Source of the DNA: an uncultured Collinsella sp.
Lineage (GTDB): Bacteria > Actinomycetota > Coriobacteriia > Coriobacteriales > Coriobacteriaceae
Direction: 5' to 3'
Length of the DNA stretch: 46,073 nt
Assembly: GCA_900542125.1 (NCBI GenBank)
Contig: UQMO01000011.1
Span: 1-46,073, forward strand
Shown: one piece after another, positions 15,785-23,679 of the stretch
How positions within the stretch are numbered: position 1 is the stretch's first letter
Layout of the letters: each line of letters starts with the position of its first letter
Program-made: the position numbers and the translations under genes
Notes under the pieces: model-generated
Databases searched by the model: none
What the model saw: the letters and a program-made list of their open reading frames with translations, nothing else
What the model was told of the DNA's origin: nothing

Positions 15785-16867
15785 TTGAACCTGAGTAAGA
15801 CTAAAATCAACGCGCTTCTGGCACTCGCACTGTTTACCTTCGCCTTCCTTGCTGCCGAGTTTCGCTTCGATATCAATATCGGGCTACTCGCCGGCGCCGA
15901 GCGCGTTGTGCTCGCACGGGGCTTTATTCTGGGTGCGAGCGTGCTCGGCTTTATCGGATACGCGCCGCTGCTCGGGCTCGCACAGCGCAAAGGCCACTCA
16001 CTGGCAGCCGTCAACGCCGCCGCCGTCCCTATCGTCATCCCGGGATTGACCCAGATCCAGTTCCCCACGGGTCCGCTTACCCTCGAGATTCTGGGCCGCA
16101 TCGCATTCTTTGGGCTCGGACTGTTAGGCGCCGCAACGCACCACGCCTTTTCGTTGGCATTCCAAGATGGCCCCAAACTCGCCACTGGAGCGGGAGCAGC
16201 CTATGCCGCCGGCATCGTCTTTGATCTTGCCGAGCGCCGCTACATGGGACTTGTCATGCTCGGCATCGCCGTGCTCTCGACCAGTTCCATCCTGGCCGTC
16301 GAGGCCGGGGCAGATCCCAACCTAGGCCTTGTTGTCTTTTACCTGAGCTCGGGCTTTTTCGTCACGTTCTTTACCGCCACGTTTACGCAGCTGGCACCGC
16401 GCATGCACGCGCCCGCCCTCTGGGCCGGCATGGGCCGTGCGGCCAATAACGTGTGCGCGTTCACCACGTCGGGCGTCTCGCTTGCGCTTGTGACCTCGGG
16501 CAACGTTGCCCTCATCATGATCGGCGCGCTCGTTTTGCTCGTCGCCGCCTGCGCAGCATTCGTGGCAGCCGGCTTGTTCCGCCTGCCCCAAACCGAGCAG
16601 GAGCGCGAACATCAACAGCTTGCCGAGGAGGCGCTGGCAGCACCGAGTATCGAGGAGCAGCGTCAGGCCTTCATCACCGATCACGCTCTCACCCCGCGCG
16701 AAGTCGACGTGCTCGTGGCCGTAACCCAGGACGAACGCCCGCTCAAGCAGATCGCCGAGGAGCTCGGCATCTCGATGCGCATGGTACAGCGCCACCTGAG
16801 CTCTATCTACCAAAAGACCGACATACAGACGCGCGCCGGTCTCACCAAGGCCCTCCCCTCCGCCTAA
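15785..16867 (+). CDS. Membrane-embedded LuxR-type transcriptional regulator
   Basis: 360 residues. About ten hydrophobic helices (from INALLALALFTFAFLAAEF through VALIMIGALVLLVAACAAF) precede a cytoplasmic LuxR/GerE helix-turn-helix: LTPREVDVLVAVTQDERP, then KQIAEELGISMRMVQRHLSS with the recognition helix, then YQKTDIQTRAGL. This layout is common in Coriobacteriia; the ligand is unknown. I chose the TTG at 15785, which has AAGGA 7-8 bases upstream and begins directly before the first helix; the open frame to 15509 overlaps the divergent gene. The divergent surface-protein gene is a likely target. Confidence 0.85.
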   Translation: MNLSKTKINALLALALFTFAFLAAEFRFDINIGLLAGAERVVLARGFILGASVLGFIGYAPLLGLAQRKGHSLAAVNAAAVPIVIPGLTQIQFPTGPLTLEILGRIAFFGLGLLGAATHHAFSLAFQDGPKLATGAGAAYAAGIVFDLAERRYMGLVMLGIAVLSTSSILAVEAGADPNLGLVVFYLSSGFFVTFFTATFTQLAPRMHAPALWAGMGRAANNVCAFTTSGVSLALVTSGNVALIMIGALVLLVAACAAFVAAGLFRLPQTEQEREHQQLAEEALAAPSIEEQRQAFITDHALTPREVDVLVAVTQDERPLKQIAEELGISMRMVQRHLSSIYQKTDIQTRAGLTKALPSA

Positions 16868-16875
16868 AACAAAAA

Positions 16876-16908
16876 CCACCACAAAGGTGCCTGTCCCCTT
16901 TGTGGTGA
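16876..16908 (-). repeat. GGGGAC-core palindrome, CCACCAC arms (copy 3), also terminator-like
   Basis: CCACCACAAAGG...CTTTGTGGTG with A-rich 5' and TTTTT 3' flanks, between the convergent LuxR and kinase genes. It would form a bidirectional terminator. Confidence 0.8.
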
Positions 16909-16919
16909 TTTTTGGTCGG

Positions 16920-17543
16920 TTAGTCTTCGAGCTGCGCCACCTTGTAGCGGTAGGCTGCGGCAATAACGTCTTTGCAGCCCTCGCGGCCCAGCTTGGCGCG
17001 GTTGACGACGATGTCTTTACCGCTCGTCATCTTCCACTTTCCGGCACTGTAGCGCTTATAGAACGCCTCGCGCGCCTTCTGCTGCTGTTTGACCAGCTTG
17101 GCACCCTTCTTTTTGTTAAGGCCACGCTTCTTGCGCACGATCTCGACGCGGTCCTCAAAGGGTGCGGTCACCAGCACGGCAATGTGGTTGGGGTTGTTGC
17201 GCAGCAGATAATCGGACAGGCGGCCTTCGATAATGCAGCTCTCGGTCTCACCCAGATCCAAAATCACCTGGCTCATCTTTTGGAACAACTTGTCCGAGTA
17301 CGAACGCGCATCGTAGCGGTCGGGCAGAAACGCCATGTTCTCCACGGCCAGACGCTCGTCGTAGGCGGCCATCTTGTCGAGCGACTCGCCCGCGCGCAGC
17401 GAAGCACGCACCAGCAGCTCGTTATCGTACAGCGGAATCCCCAGCTCATCGGCGAGGATACGACCAATCTCGTGGCCCTCGGCGCCAAAGTCGCGCGCGA
17501 TGGTAATGACCACAGGACTCTTCTTATTCACCAGATCGCTCAT
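16920..17543 (-). CDS. Cytidylate-kinase-like family protein
   Basis: 207 residues, P-loop kinase-like fold. ITIARDFGAEGHEIGRILA is the nucleotide-binding segment (an altered P-loop), followed by GIPLYDNELL and CIIEGRLSDYLL, as in the AAA-type 'cytidylate kinase-like' family of Firmicutes and Actinobacteria, whose substrate is not established. It lacks the canonical GxxGxGKS of Cmk, so CMP kinase activity should not be assumed. The C-terminal part is very basic (KKRGLNKKKGAKLVKQQQKAR). The start has AAAGGA upstream. Monocistronic. Confidence 0.85.
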   Translation of the reverse strand: MSDLVNKKSPVVITIARDFGAEGHEIGRILADELGIPLYDNELLVRASLRAGESLDKMAAYDERLAVENMAFLPDRYDARSYSDKLFQKMSQVILDLGETESCIIEGRLSDYLLRNNPNHIAVLVTAPFEDRVEIVRKKRGLNKKKGAKLVKQQQKAREAFYKRYSAGKWKMTSGKDIVVNRAKLGREGCKDVIAAAYRYKVAQLED

Positions 17544-17607
17544 CGCGATTCCTTTCTAACAAATGAGAAATAGGCGATTCCTGATTCCCATTTTGTCACT
17601 TACGACC

Positions 17608-17714
17608 GTCCTGGTTTCCCAAGTGCGGTAGATTGCCCCGAAAGAGGAGCGCCGCGTACTAAATGTACGCAAGCGACGATTGAGGGACAAGGTGCCGTGC
17701 TTGGGGAAGCAGGA
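17608..17714. repeat. Inverted-repeat element K between kinase-like and ABC genes
   Basis: Imperfect arms 17608-17630 and 17691-17714 (CTTGGG and CAGGAC blocks pair); the interior holds a second hairpin, GCGTAC-TAAAT-GTACGC, around 17655-17670. The right arm abuts the permease stop codon. Confidence 0.65.
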
Positions 17715-18353
17715 CTACGCTGCCACGATACGACGTTGATACGCTCGGACCAGCAGCGAGATACCAAAGTTGAGCACAAAGTACATCGCAAACACCAGGC
17801 CGTAGAGCATAAGCACCTGCGACAGGTCGATCGCGTGGGCCATCACGACGTTTGCCGTGTACATGAGCTCGGCCACGTTAATGCCCGAAAGATACGAGCT
17901 GTCCTTGATGACAGTCGTGCACTGGCTAAACAGCGCCGGAATGATCGTCTTAAACGTCTGCGGCAAAATGATGTAGCGCATAGTGGCAAAGAAGCCAAAG
18001 CCCTGGCTCTGCGCTGCCTCAAACTGGCCGCGCGGAATCGAGTTGAGGCCGCCGCGCACAATCTCGGCCATAACAGCGCTGGTAAACAGCGTAAAGGCGA
18101 TGGTCGAAATCACAATGTCCAAACCCTGCACCGTAAAGTAGATAAACAGAATCCACAGCAGGTTCGGCGTGCAACGGAACAACTCGATATAGGCGCTCAC
18201 CAAAATACGGAACGGGCGGGGCGCATAGCTTTTAACGAGCGCCAGCACCGTGCCAAAGATGAGCGAGAAAAAGATCGACAGCGCCGAGATCTCGATCGTC
18301 TTAACAAAGCCGCCCCAAATGTAGAGCAGGTTGGTCGCGTTGAAGATTTCCAT
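17715..18353 (-). CDS. Polar amino-acid ABC transporter permease (second)
   Basis: 212 residues, His/Glu/Gln/Arg-type inner-membrane permease with about five helices and the EAA loop GGLNSIPRGQFEAAQSQGF that contacts the ATPase. Last gene of the operon ATPase - binding protein - permease - permease on this strand; the start is 3 bases after the upstream permease stop. It forms a heterodimer with its neighbour by analogy with GlnP/GltJK pairs. Confidence 0.93.
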   Translation of the reverse strand: MEIFNATNLLYIWGGFVKTIEISALSIFFSLIFGTVLALVKSYAPRPFRILVSAYIELFRCTPNLLWILFIYFTVQGLDIVISTIAFTLFTSAVMAEIVRGGLNSIPRGQFEAAQSQGFGFFATMRYIILPQTFKTIIPALFSQCTTVIKDSSYLSGINVAELMYTANVVMAHAIDLSQVLMLYGLVFAMYFVLNFGISLLVRAYQRRIVAA

Positions 18354-18356
18354 GCG

Positions 18357-19103
18357 CTAGGCCTCCTCTACGTTGTCGAGTCCCAGCTCGGCCAGGCTCA
18401 CGCCGCGCGGACGCTCCTTGGAGCGGCGCTCGAGCCACTGCACCAGCATGGCGAGCGGAAAGCAGATGATGAAGTACATAAGGCAGCAGACGATGTATCC
18501 CTGCAGGTAACCGTACAGACTCACAAAGTTGTCGGAACGGTACATAAGGTCGCCGCCGGCCACAAGCGCCAGCACCGACGTGTTCTTTACCAGGTTAAGC
18601 GCCTGGTTACACAGCGGCGGCAGAATGATCTTGAATGTCTGGGGTAGCACGATGTACCAGTACGCCTGGGCACGGGTGAAGCCCTGGCTCTGGGCCGCCT
18701 CCATCTGACCGCGCGGAACCGCCTCGATACCAGTGCGGATGACCTCCGAAATGTAGGCCGCGTGATACAGACCCACGCCCAAGAAGCCCAGCACGAACGG
18801 CGCGATGCGCACCGGCTGGTCGGCACCGGTTATGGCCTGCAAAAACTGCGGACCGGCCATGTACATAAAGAGCACCTGCACGGGCAACGGGGTGTTCTGG
18901 TAAAACTCCACGTACACGCGGCTTATGGCGCGCAGCACGCGCGAACGAGTGGTAGAGAACACGCCCAGCAGCGTGCCCAGCACCAGCGACAGCAGCAGGC
19001 CGGCAACGACCACCTGCAGCGTCACGCCAAAGCCCTCCCAGAAGGGCCCCATGTTTTGAAATGTCGTCGACCAACGGTCGGCGTCAAATAATCCTTCGAG
19101 CAT
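18357..19103 (-). CDS. Polar amino-acid ABC transporter permease (first)
   Basis: 248 residues with five to six membrane helices and the EAA motif RTGIEAVPRGQMEAAQSQGF. The ATG at 19103 is preceded by AAGGAAGG; the longer frame from 19136 includes no family-like residues. It pairs with the following permease. Confidence 0.93.
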   Translation of the reverse strand: MLEGLFDADRWSTTFQNMGPFWEGFGVTLQVVVAGLLLSLVLGTLLGVFSTTRSRVLRAISRVYVEFYQNTPLPVQVLFMYMAGPQFLQAITGADQPVRIAPFVLGFLGVGLYHAAYISEVIRTGIEAVPRGQMEAAQSQGFTRAQAYWYIVLPQTFKIILPPLCNQALNLVKNTSVLALVAGGDLMYRSDNFVSLYGYLQGYIVCCLMYFIICFPLAMLVQWLERRSKERPRGVSLAELGLDNVEEA

Positions 19104-19128
19104 TTGATTCCTTCCTTGGACGATGCGC

Positions 19129-20004
19129 CTATACAAGACCCCAGGTCTTGACCTCTTGGTCGAGCCAGCCGTCGGCCAGGCGATCGCAAATCACCTGATC
19201 GACCACGGCCGAAAGGTCGCAGCCCTTCTTGGTCGCCACGCCGTAGCCCTGCTCACCAAACTTGACCTCGGGCTGCAGCAGCTCAACGGTCTCGTTCATG
19301 TAACCGGCCAGCGTGGAGCGGTCCATGGCAAAGACGTCGATATTGCCGGCGTCGAGCGAACTCTTGATGATGGGGTAGCCGCTAAAGGCCCTAAACTCGG
19401 GCTTGCAGCTAAAGCCGTTGTCCTTGATCATCTGCTCGATGAGGCCCTGCGTGGTGGCACCCTGGCTCACGCCAATGACTTTGCCATCCAGATCTTCAAT
19501 CGAGGTAAAGCCCGAACGCTTCTTGACCATGAGTCCCACGTAGTCGGTGCGGTACGGCGTCGAGAAATCCCAGCTCTTCTTGCGCTCGTCGGTTATGGTG
19601 TAGGTCGCCGCGACCACGTCGAGTTGGCCGTTGTCGATCAGCGGGCCGCGCGTCTTGGGCGTTACGTCGGTAAACTCGACTAGCTCCTGGGCGCGAGCAT
19701 CCTTGTAGCTCACACTAAAGACGGCAGCGGCGATCTGGTAGCACAAATCGACTTCCATGCCCTCAAAGCGGCCCTTGGCGGTGTCGTAATAGCCGTAACC
19801 GGGAACGTCCTTCTTAACGCCGGCATTCAGATGTCCACGCGACTTGATGGCCGCAAGCTTGGACCCCTTGTCGGAGCCCTCGCCGCTGGTGGAGTTGCCG
19901 CAACCGGTAAGCGCGGTCCCCGTCAGCGCGAGCATGCCGGCGCCAGCCAGCTGCAAAAAGTGACGGCGCGACACGGCCGCCCTCGTCATATCCGTCATGT
20001 CCAT
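19129..20004 (-). CDS. Amino-acid ABC transporter substrate-binding lipoprotein
   Basis: Extracellular solute-binding protein, family 3 (291 aa). The N-terminus has SRRHFLQLAGAGMLALTG followed by LTGC, so it carries both a twin-arginine-type signal and a lipobox; secretion by Tat with lipid anchoring is likely. Mature part: GHLNAGVKKDVPGYGY, GRFEGMEVDLCYQIAAAVF, VVAATYTITDERKKSWDFS and GVSQGATTQ, typical of glutamate/glutamine/aspartate binders. Start chosen at 20004, 9 bases after the ATPase stop; ATGs at 19998 and 19989 are also possible. Ligand not provable from sequence. Confidence 0.9.
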   Translation of the reverse strand: MDMTDMTRAAVSRRHFLQLAGAGMLALTGTALTGCGNSTSGEGSDKGSKLAAIKSRGHLNAGVKKDVPGYGYYDTAKGRFEGMEVDLCYQIAAAVFSVSYKDARAQELVEFTDVTPKTRGPLIDNGQLDVVAATYTITDERKKSWDFSTPYRTDYVGLMVKKRSGFTSIEDLDGKVIGVSQGATTQGLIEQMIKDNGFSCKPEFRAFSGYPIIKSSLDAGNIDVFAMDRSTLAGYMNETVELLQPEVKFGEQGYGVATKKGCDLSAVVDQVICDRLADGWLDQEVKTWGLV

Positions 20005-20012
20005 CACCGCGC

Positions 20013-20744
20013 CTAGTGCAGAATCTTGGACAGGAACTCGCGGCAACGCGGGTTCTCGGGGTTATCAAAGAAGTGCTCGGGCGTGCCCTCCTCCAGAATG
20101 CGGCCGTCCTCCATAAAGATGACGCGGTCGGCCACCTGACGCGCAAAACCCATCTCGTGCGTCACGCAGATCATGGTGATGTCCTCCTGCGCGAGCTCAA
20201 TCATAACGTCCAGAACCTCCTGGACCATCTCGGGGTCGAGCGCCGAGGTCGGCTCGTCAAACAGGATGATGGGCTGCTTGGTGCACAGGGCACGGGCGAT
20301 GGCGATGCGCTGCTGCTGACCACCCGAGAGGTTCTGCGGATACTCGCCGGCCTTATGAGCCATACCGACGCGCTTGAGCGCGGCGATGGCGATCTCGGTC
20401 GCCTCCTCCTTGCTCTTCTTTTGCAGCTTGATGGGCGCGAGCGTCAGGTTGCCCAGCACCGTCATGTTGGGATACAGGTTGAACTGCTGAAACACCATGG
20501 AACTGTACTTGCGAGCCATCTCCAGGTGATTCTTTTTGGTGAGCGGCGTGCCATCGATGACGACCTCGCCCGACGTGGGTTCCTCCAGATAATCGACGCA
20601 ACGGATGAGCGTCGACTTACCCGAGCCGGAAGGCCCGATCATTACGAGCTTCTCGCCGCGCTTGACGGTGAGATTGATATCTTTGAGCACATGCAGGTCG
20701 CCAAAGTACTTGTTGAGATGCTTGATCTCGATCATGTCTGCCAT
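20013..20744 (-). CDS. glnQ: Amino-acid ABC transporter ATP-binding protein (GlnQ-type)
   Basis: 243 residues: Walker A GPSGSGKST (about 38-46), Q-loop VFQQFNLYPNMTVLGN, signature LSGGQQQRIAIARAL, Walker B ILFDEPTSALDPE and switch His in VTHEMGFA. First gene of the four-gene importer operon; this gene order with the ATPase first is usual for the family. A TACAAT -10-like box is at 20780-20785 on this strand. Confidence 0.95.
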   Translation of the reverse strand: MADMIEIKHLNKYFGDLHVLKDINLTVKRGEKLVMIGPSGSGKSTLIRCVDYLEEPTSGEVVIDGTPLTKKNHLEMARKYSSMVFQQFNLYPNMTVLGNLTLAPIKLQKKSKEEATEIAIAALKRVGMAHKAGEYPQNLSGGQQQRIAIARALCTKQPIILFDEPTSALDPEMVQEVLDVMIELAQEDITMICVTHEMGFARQVADRVIFMEDGRILEEGTPEHFFDNPENPRCREFLSKILH

Positions 20745-20849
20745 GAATGTCCCTTCCCTGCGTTTACACGAGTTGAACTATTGTACGGAAAGAACCACGT
20801 TTCCGCAGTCCACACTACATTCCCGTAAAGAACCCGCAACCTTCCGCCC

Positions 20850-20918
20850 ACTCATTGGGGACAGACTTAAATGAGTATCTGCTCATTGGGCACTCATTTA
20901 AGTCTGTCCCCAATGAGC
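20850..20918. repeat. Tail-to-tail pair of GGGGAC-core elements, perfect 26-bp inverted repeat
   Basis: Unit 1 is ACTCATT-GGGGACAGACTTA-AATGAGT; unit 2 (20892-20917) is its exact inverted copy. 20851-20876 pairs with 20892-20917 without mismatch around a 15-nt loop, which contains a third CTCATTGGG. It lies in the upstream region of the ABC operon. Confidence 0.9.
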
Positions 20919-20993
20919 GCCCAATAACCAGCCAGAGGAGGCGCCCTTCATCAGACCCAAAAATAATCTAACCGCCCTTGTTGAGCATAAGTC

Positions 20994-21103
20994 AGCGAAA
21001 ACCCGTACACGCGAGCAAGGTGACGTGAAATGAAAGGGCGCAGACCTTATGGTCGCGCCCTTGAAATTGAACGTCAGATTGCCGTGTGTACGGGTTTGCA
21101 GCG
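20994..21103. repeat. Long hairpin E (~48-bp arms)
   Basis: 20994-21041 pairs with 21055-21103 with roughly three quarters identity, ending in a strong AAGGGCGC/GCGCCCTT stem and a mini-hairpin GACC-TTAT-GGTC at the tip. Scattered mismatches suggest an old palindrome or a structured RNA. There is no reading frame in 20745-21141. Confidence 0.75.
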
Positions 21104-21110
21104 TCGAGCC

Positions 21111-21138
21111 GTTACGCGGTTTGGTAAAACCGCGTAAC
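21111..21138. repeat. Perfect 12-bp hairpin downstream of the YqeY-like gene
   Basis: GTTACGCGGTTT and AAACCGCGTAAC with a 4-nt loop, 3 bases from the stop codon at 21142. No U-tract on the gene's strand, so termination is uncertain; it may cap or stabilise the 3' end. Confidence 0.7.
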
Positions 21139-21141
21139 AAA

Positions 21142-21585
21142 TTACGCTAATTTGCCGCCGACGATCTTTGCCGCGGCCGGCTTGTCGAAGTTGCCGCCGG
21201 TGGCCTTGCCTAGGGCACCCATAACCTGGCCCATCTGCTTCTTGGACGTGGCACCCAGCTCGGCGATAACCTGCTCGATCAGAGCCTCGAGCTCCTCACC
21301 CGAAACCTGCGCGGGCAGCAGGCTCTCCAGAATCTTGACCTGCTCGGTCAGGTTGTCGGTACGCTCCTGGTCGGTGCCGGCCTTGATGGACATCTCCAGC
21401 GTCTCGCTCGTCTGCTTGATCAGACGCTTGATCATGCTGTTGACGTCTTCCTCGGTCACATCGCGGCGCTCGTTAACCTCGATATTCTTCACCTCGGCCT
21501 TAACCTGGCGAATGATGGACAGGCGAACCTTATCCTTGGCCTTCATGGCCGCGATCATTTCCTTCTGCAGCTCTTCGTTGGTCAT
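21142..21585 (-). CDS. GatB/YqeY domain protein
   Basis: 147 residues of the YqeY family, homologous to the tail of amidotransferase subunit GatB and thought to have tRNA-linked roles that are not well defined. Features: helical N-terminal half (KEMIAAMKAKDKVRLSIIRQV, a lysine-rich helix, then VKNIEVNERRDVTEEDV), and the C-terminal ELGATSKKQMGQVMGALGKA and GGNFDKPAAAKIVGGKL. The ATG at 21585 has AGAGAGGA 8 bases upstream; a TTG two codons earlier is less likely. Stands alone, 54 bases after the parvulin gene on the same strand. Confidence 0.93.
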   Translation of the reverse strand: MTNEELQKEMIAAMKAKDKVRLSIIRQVKAEVKNIEVNERRDVTEEDVNSMIKRLIKQTSETLEMSIKAGTDQERTDNLTEQVKILESLLPAQVSGEELEALIEQVIAELGATSKKQMGQVMGALGKATGGNFDKPAAAKIVGGKLA

Positions 21586-21639
21586 CTGCAAATCCTCTCT
21601 AATAGCGTGGGCGGCACTCGCGCGAGCACCGCCCCATGA

Positions 21640-22863
21640 TTACTCAGTCGTCGACGAATCGTCGGTCGAACTCTTGGTGACGCCCTTCAGACTCACGTTG
21701 TATGGCACGTCTTTGGGCATGGGGTTGACGGTAATGTCAGTGTCCTTCTTGTACTGCTCCAGCCACTCGCTGTACGCGGTGCTGGCCGCTTGCGTCTTCA
21801 CCACGTTGGAGACGTACTTTTTGATGTCCTTGGGCACCTGCTTAATGTCATCAACCTGATTATCGACATGGAAGTAGTCGGTGCACTTGATGATGTGGTA
21901 GCCATAGGTCGACTCGACGACGTCGCTCACATCGCCCTTGTTGAGCCCCTCGAGCGCCGCCTGGTAGCTGTCGACGAAGGTGGTGAGCTTGTCCCAGCCC
22001 ACATCGCCCTTCTTCTCCTTGGAGCCGGTATCGTCGGAATACTGCTCCACGGCGTCCTCAAAGCTCAGCTCGCCGGAGTTGATCTTATCCAGGCACTCCT
22101 GCGCCTTGGCCTTGGCGGCAGCCTTGTCCTCGTCAGATGCGTCGGAATCGACCTTGATCAGGATATTCGACGAGCGGCGAGCATCGTTGTAGTTAGACAG
22201 ATTCTCGTTGATGTAATCGACGATCTCGCTGTCCTTGGGCTTGCTGGTGGGCGCCACGGCATCCTTAAGCTTTTGCTGTGCCAGGCTCTCCTTGAGCGAG
22301 TCCTTGTAGGTGTCCTCGGTATAGCCGTAGGTCTTAAGGGTCTTCTTAAAGGTCTTGGCACCGCCCGCGCTCTTGCACGCGTCCTTCCATGCCTTCTCGA
22401 CCTCCTCGTCCGACACCGTCACGCCGTTTTCCTTCTGCGCCTGCTGAAGCAGAATCTGCTGCGTGTAGGAATCGATGAGCTGCTTGCGGTACTTCTTGGG
22501 CGTCAGGTCGTTGTCGACCAGATACTGCGCCCAGTCCTTATCCTTGGTGTAGCCGTAGGACGTGCGCATGCTCATGATTTGCTTGGTCACGGTGTCCTCG
22601 GTGAGGTTGGTGCCGTTGATGGTAGCAGCGACACCGCCGGTAAGCTTGTAACCCGAGCTGGTGCTTTCGGTCTGCGACATTAGACCGGAGCACGCCATGG
22701 CCGAGACGGAAAGCAGCATTGCCAACACGCCGATAACCACCAGGACGATCTTGACGGTCTTAGACACGTACGTCTTGCGCTGCTTCTTACGAGAGCTGGA
22801 GGCAGCGCGAGCCTGCTGCTCGGGCGTCGGCGCGGCCTCGGAGTTCTTTTTCTTGTTTGCCAT
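21640..22863 (-). CDS. Membrane-anchored parvulin-type peptidyl-prolyl isomerase (PrsA/SurA-like)
   Basis: Extracytoplasmic foldase for secreted proteins. 407 residues: basic cytoplasmic tail, one transmembrane helix (about 37-57, VKIVLVVIGVLAMLLSVSA), a SurA-N-like helical domain (about 75-210; TPKKYRKQLIDSYTQQILLQQA), then a parvulin domain (about 215-315) with RRSSNILIKVDS, GELSFEDAVEQYSDD and KKGDVGWD ... STYGYHIIKCTDY. The C-terminal ~85 residues are charged and Ser-rich. The cysteine in SAMACSGLM is not followed by normal lipobox context, so I read this as a signal anchor. Plausible helper for the many surface proteins encoded here. Confidence 0.9.
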   Translation of the reverse strand: MANKKKNSEAAPTPEQQARAASSSRKKQRKTYVSKTVKIVLVVIGVLAMLLSVSAMACSGLMSQTESTSSGYKLTGGVAATINGTNLTEDTVTKQIMSMRTSYGYTKDKDWAQYLVDNDLTPKKYRKQLIDSYTQQILLQQAQKENGVTVSDEEVEKAWKDACKSAGGAKTFKKTLKTYGYTEDTYKDSLKESLAQQKLKDAVAPTSKPKDSEIVDYINENLSNYNDARRSSNILIKVDSDASDEDKAAAKAKAQECLDKINSGELSFEDAVEQYSDDTGSKEKKGDVGWDKLTTFVDSYQAALEGLNKGDVSDVVESTYGYHIIKCTDYFHVDNQVDDIKQVPKDIKKYVSNVVKTQAASTAYSEWLEQYKKDTDITVNPMPKDVPYNVSLKGVTKSSTDDSSTTE

Positions 22864-22931
22864 AGTTGGCCTTTCGCATCACGAATCGAACAAACGCCAT
22901 TGTGTCACAACGCGGCCCCCGCGACACACCT

Positions 22932-23048
22932 GGTGCATGGGGGACAGGTTAATCTGCACCATTTTGGTGCAAAGGGGACAGCACTGGCAGCCGGCAGTTA
23001 GGGACCGTCCCCAAGTGCTGGCACATAAGGAACGTCCCCAGGTGCCGG
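22932..23048. repeat. Cluster of GGGGAC-core palindromes
   Basis: At least three units. 22932-22960: GGTGCA and TGCACC around GGGGACAGGTTAAT. 22955-22981: hairpin TGCACC-ATTTT-GGTGCA then GGGGACAG. 22979-23020: CAGCACT and AGTGCTG around an inverted GACCGTCCCC. 23018-23048: CTGGCAC and GTGCCGG around AAGGAACGTCCCC. Successive units share arms, as if each new copy was built on the end of the previous one. Confidence 0.75.
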
Positions 23049-23060
23049 TTTAGCTCCACC

Positions 23061-23525
23061 TTAAAAGTGACGGCGGATGGCGTCGACCATGTCTTGGCAC
23101 GTGGTCTGGCCGAGCACGTCGGCTGCGGCATCGGCGTCCATAAAGATATTCATGAGCGCCTGCAGGACCTCGACCTGGCCGCCCGGCTCGGCAATACCCA
23201 AATTGATGACGATCTGCGCCGGCACCGGAGCGCCCATGCCAGCCATAGCGTTAAATGTCACGGGCGCGGCGGGCTTCACCACCGCGATATAGGGCTTGGC
23301 CACAAACCCCGGATCGGTATGCGGAATGGCAATGTTTGCCGCCGGCATGGCAAGACCCGTGGGATAGGCATCCTCTCGCGTGCGAACGGCGTCGAGCCAA
23401 CCGTCGGCAATGTAGCCACGTGGTGCAAGCTCGCCCTCGAGCCGCGCAAACACCTCATCCGGCGTTGCACACTCCCAATCAAAAAACACCAGCTCAGGCG
23501 TAAACAGAGCTTCGTTATCCGCCAT
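23061..23525 (-). CDS. PTS sugar transporter subunit IIA (fructose/galactitol-like)
   Basis: 154 residues of the PTS EIIA type 2 family: accepts phosphate from HPr and passes it to a IIB. The phosphorylated His69 is in ANIAIPHTDPG, preceded by DAVRTREDAYPTGLAMP, the standard context. The C-terminal part, QIVINLGIAEPGGQVEVLQALM, fits the fold. No IIB or IIC gene is nearby, so this is an orphan EIIA whose role (transport or regulation) is unknown. The start has GAGAGAGGTGAG upstream. Confidence 0.9.
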   Translation of the reverse strand: MADNEALFTPELVFFDWECATPDEVFARLEGELAPRGYIADGWLDAVRTREDAYPTGLAMPAANIAIPHTDPGFVAKPYIAVVKPAAPVTFNAMAGMGAPVPAQIVINLGIAEPGGQVEVLQALMNIFMDADAAADVLGQTTCQDMVDAIRRHF

Positions 23526-23542
23526 GCGCTCACCTCTCTCAC

Positions 23543-23599
23543 CTAGTCACCTGCGACGTTCTTGAATGACTAGTCGTTAAAGACCGTCCCCGATGACTA
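23543..23599. repeat. Pair of GGGGAC-type palindromes with CTAGTCA arms
   Basis: Unit 1 (23543-23573): CTAGTCA and TGACTAG around CCTGCGACGTTCTTGAA, a degenerate core. Unit 2 (23571-23599), inverted: TAGTC and GACTA around GTTAAAGACCGTCCCCGAT. The two share the arm at 23571-23573. Confidence 0.6.
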
Positions 23600-23679
23600 C
23601 CCAAAAAACAAAAGGTGGCCACGCGCGCCTTGGCGCCAATGACCACCCTGACTACTCGGCTAAATTGTACTGTGCACCG

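Noticed and set aside
16920..17543. True cytidylate kinase (cmk)
   Set aside because: The canonical P-loop GxxGxGKS and the CMP-binding insert are missing; only family-level similarity is claimed.
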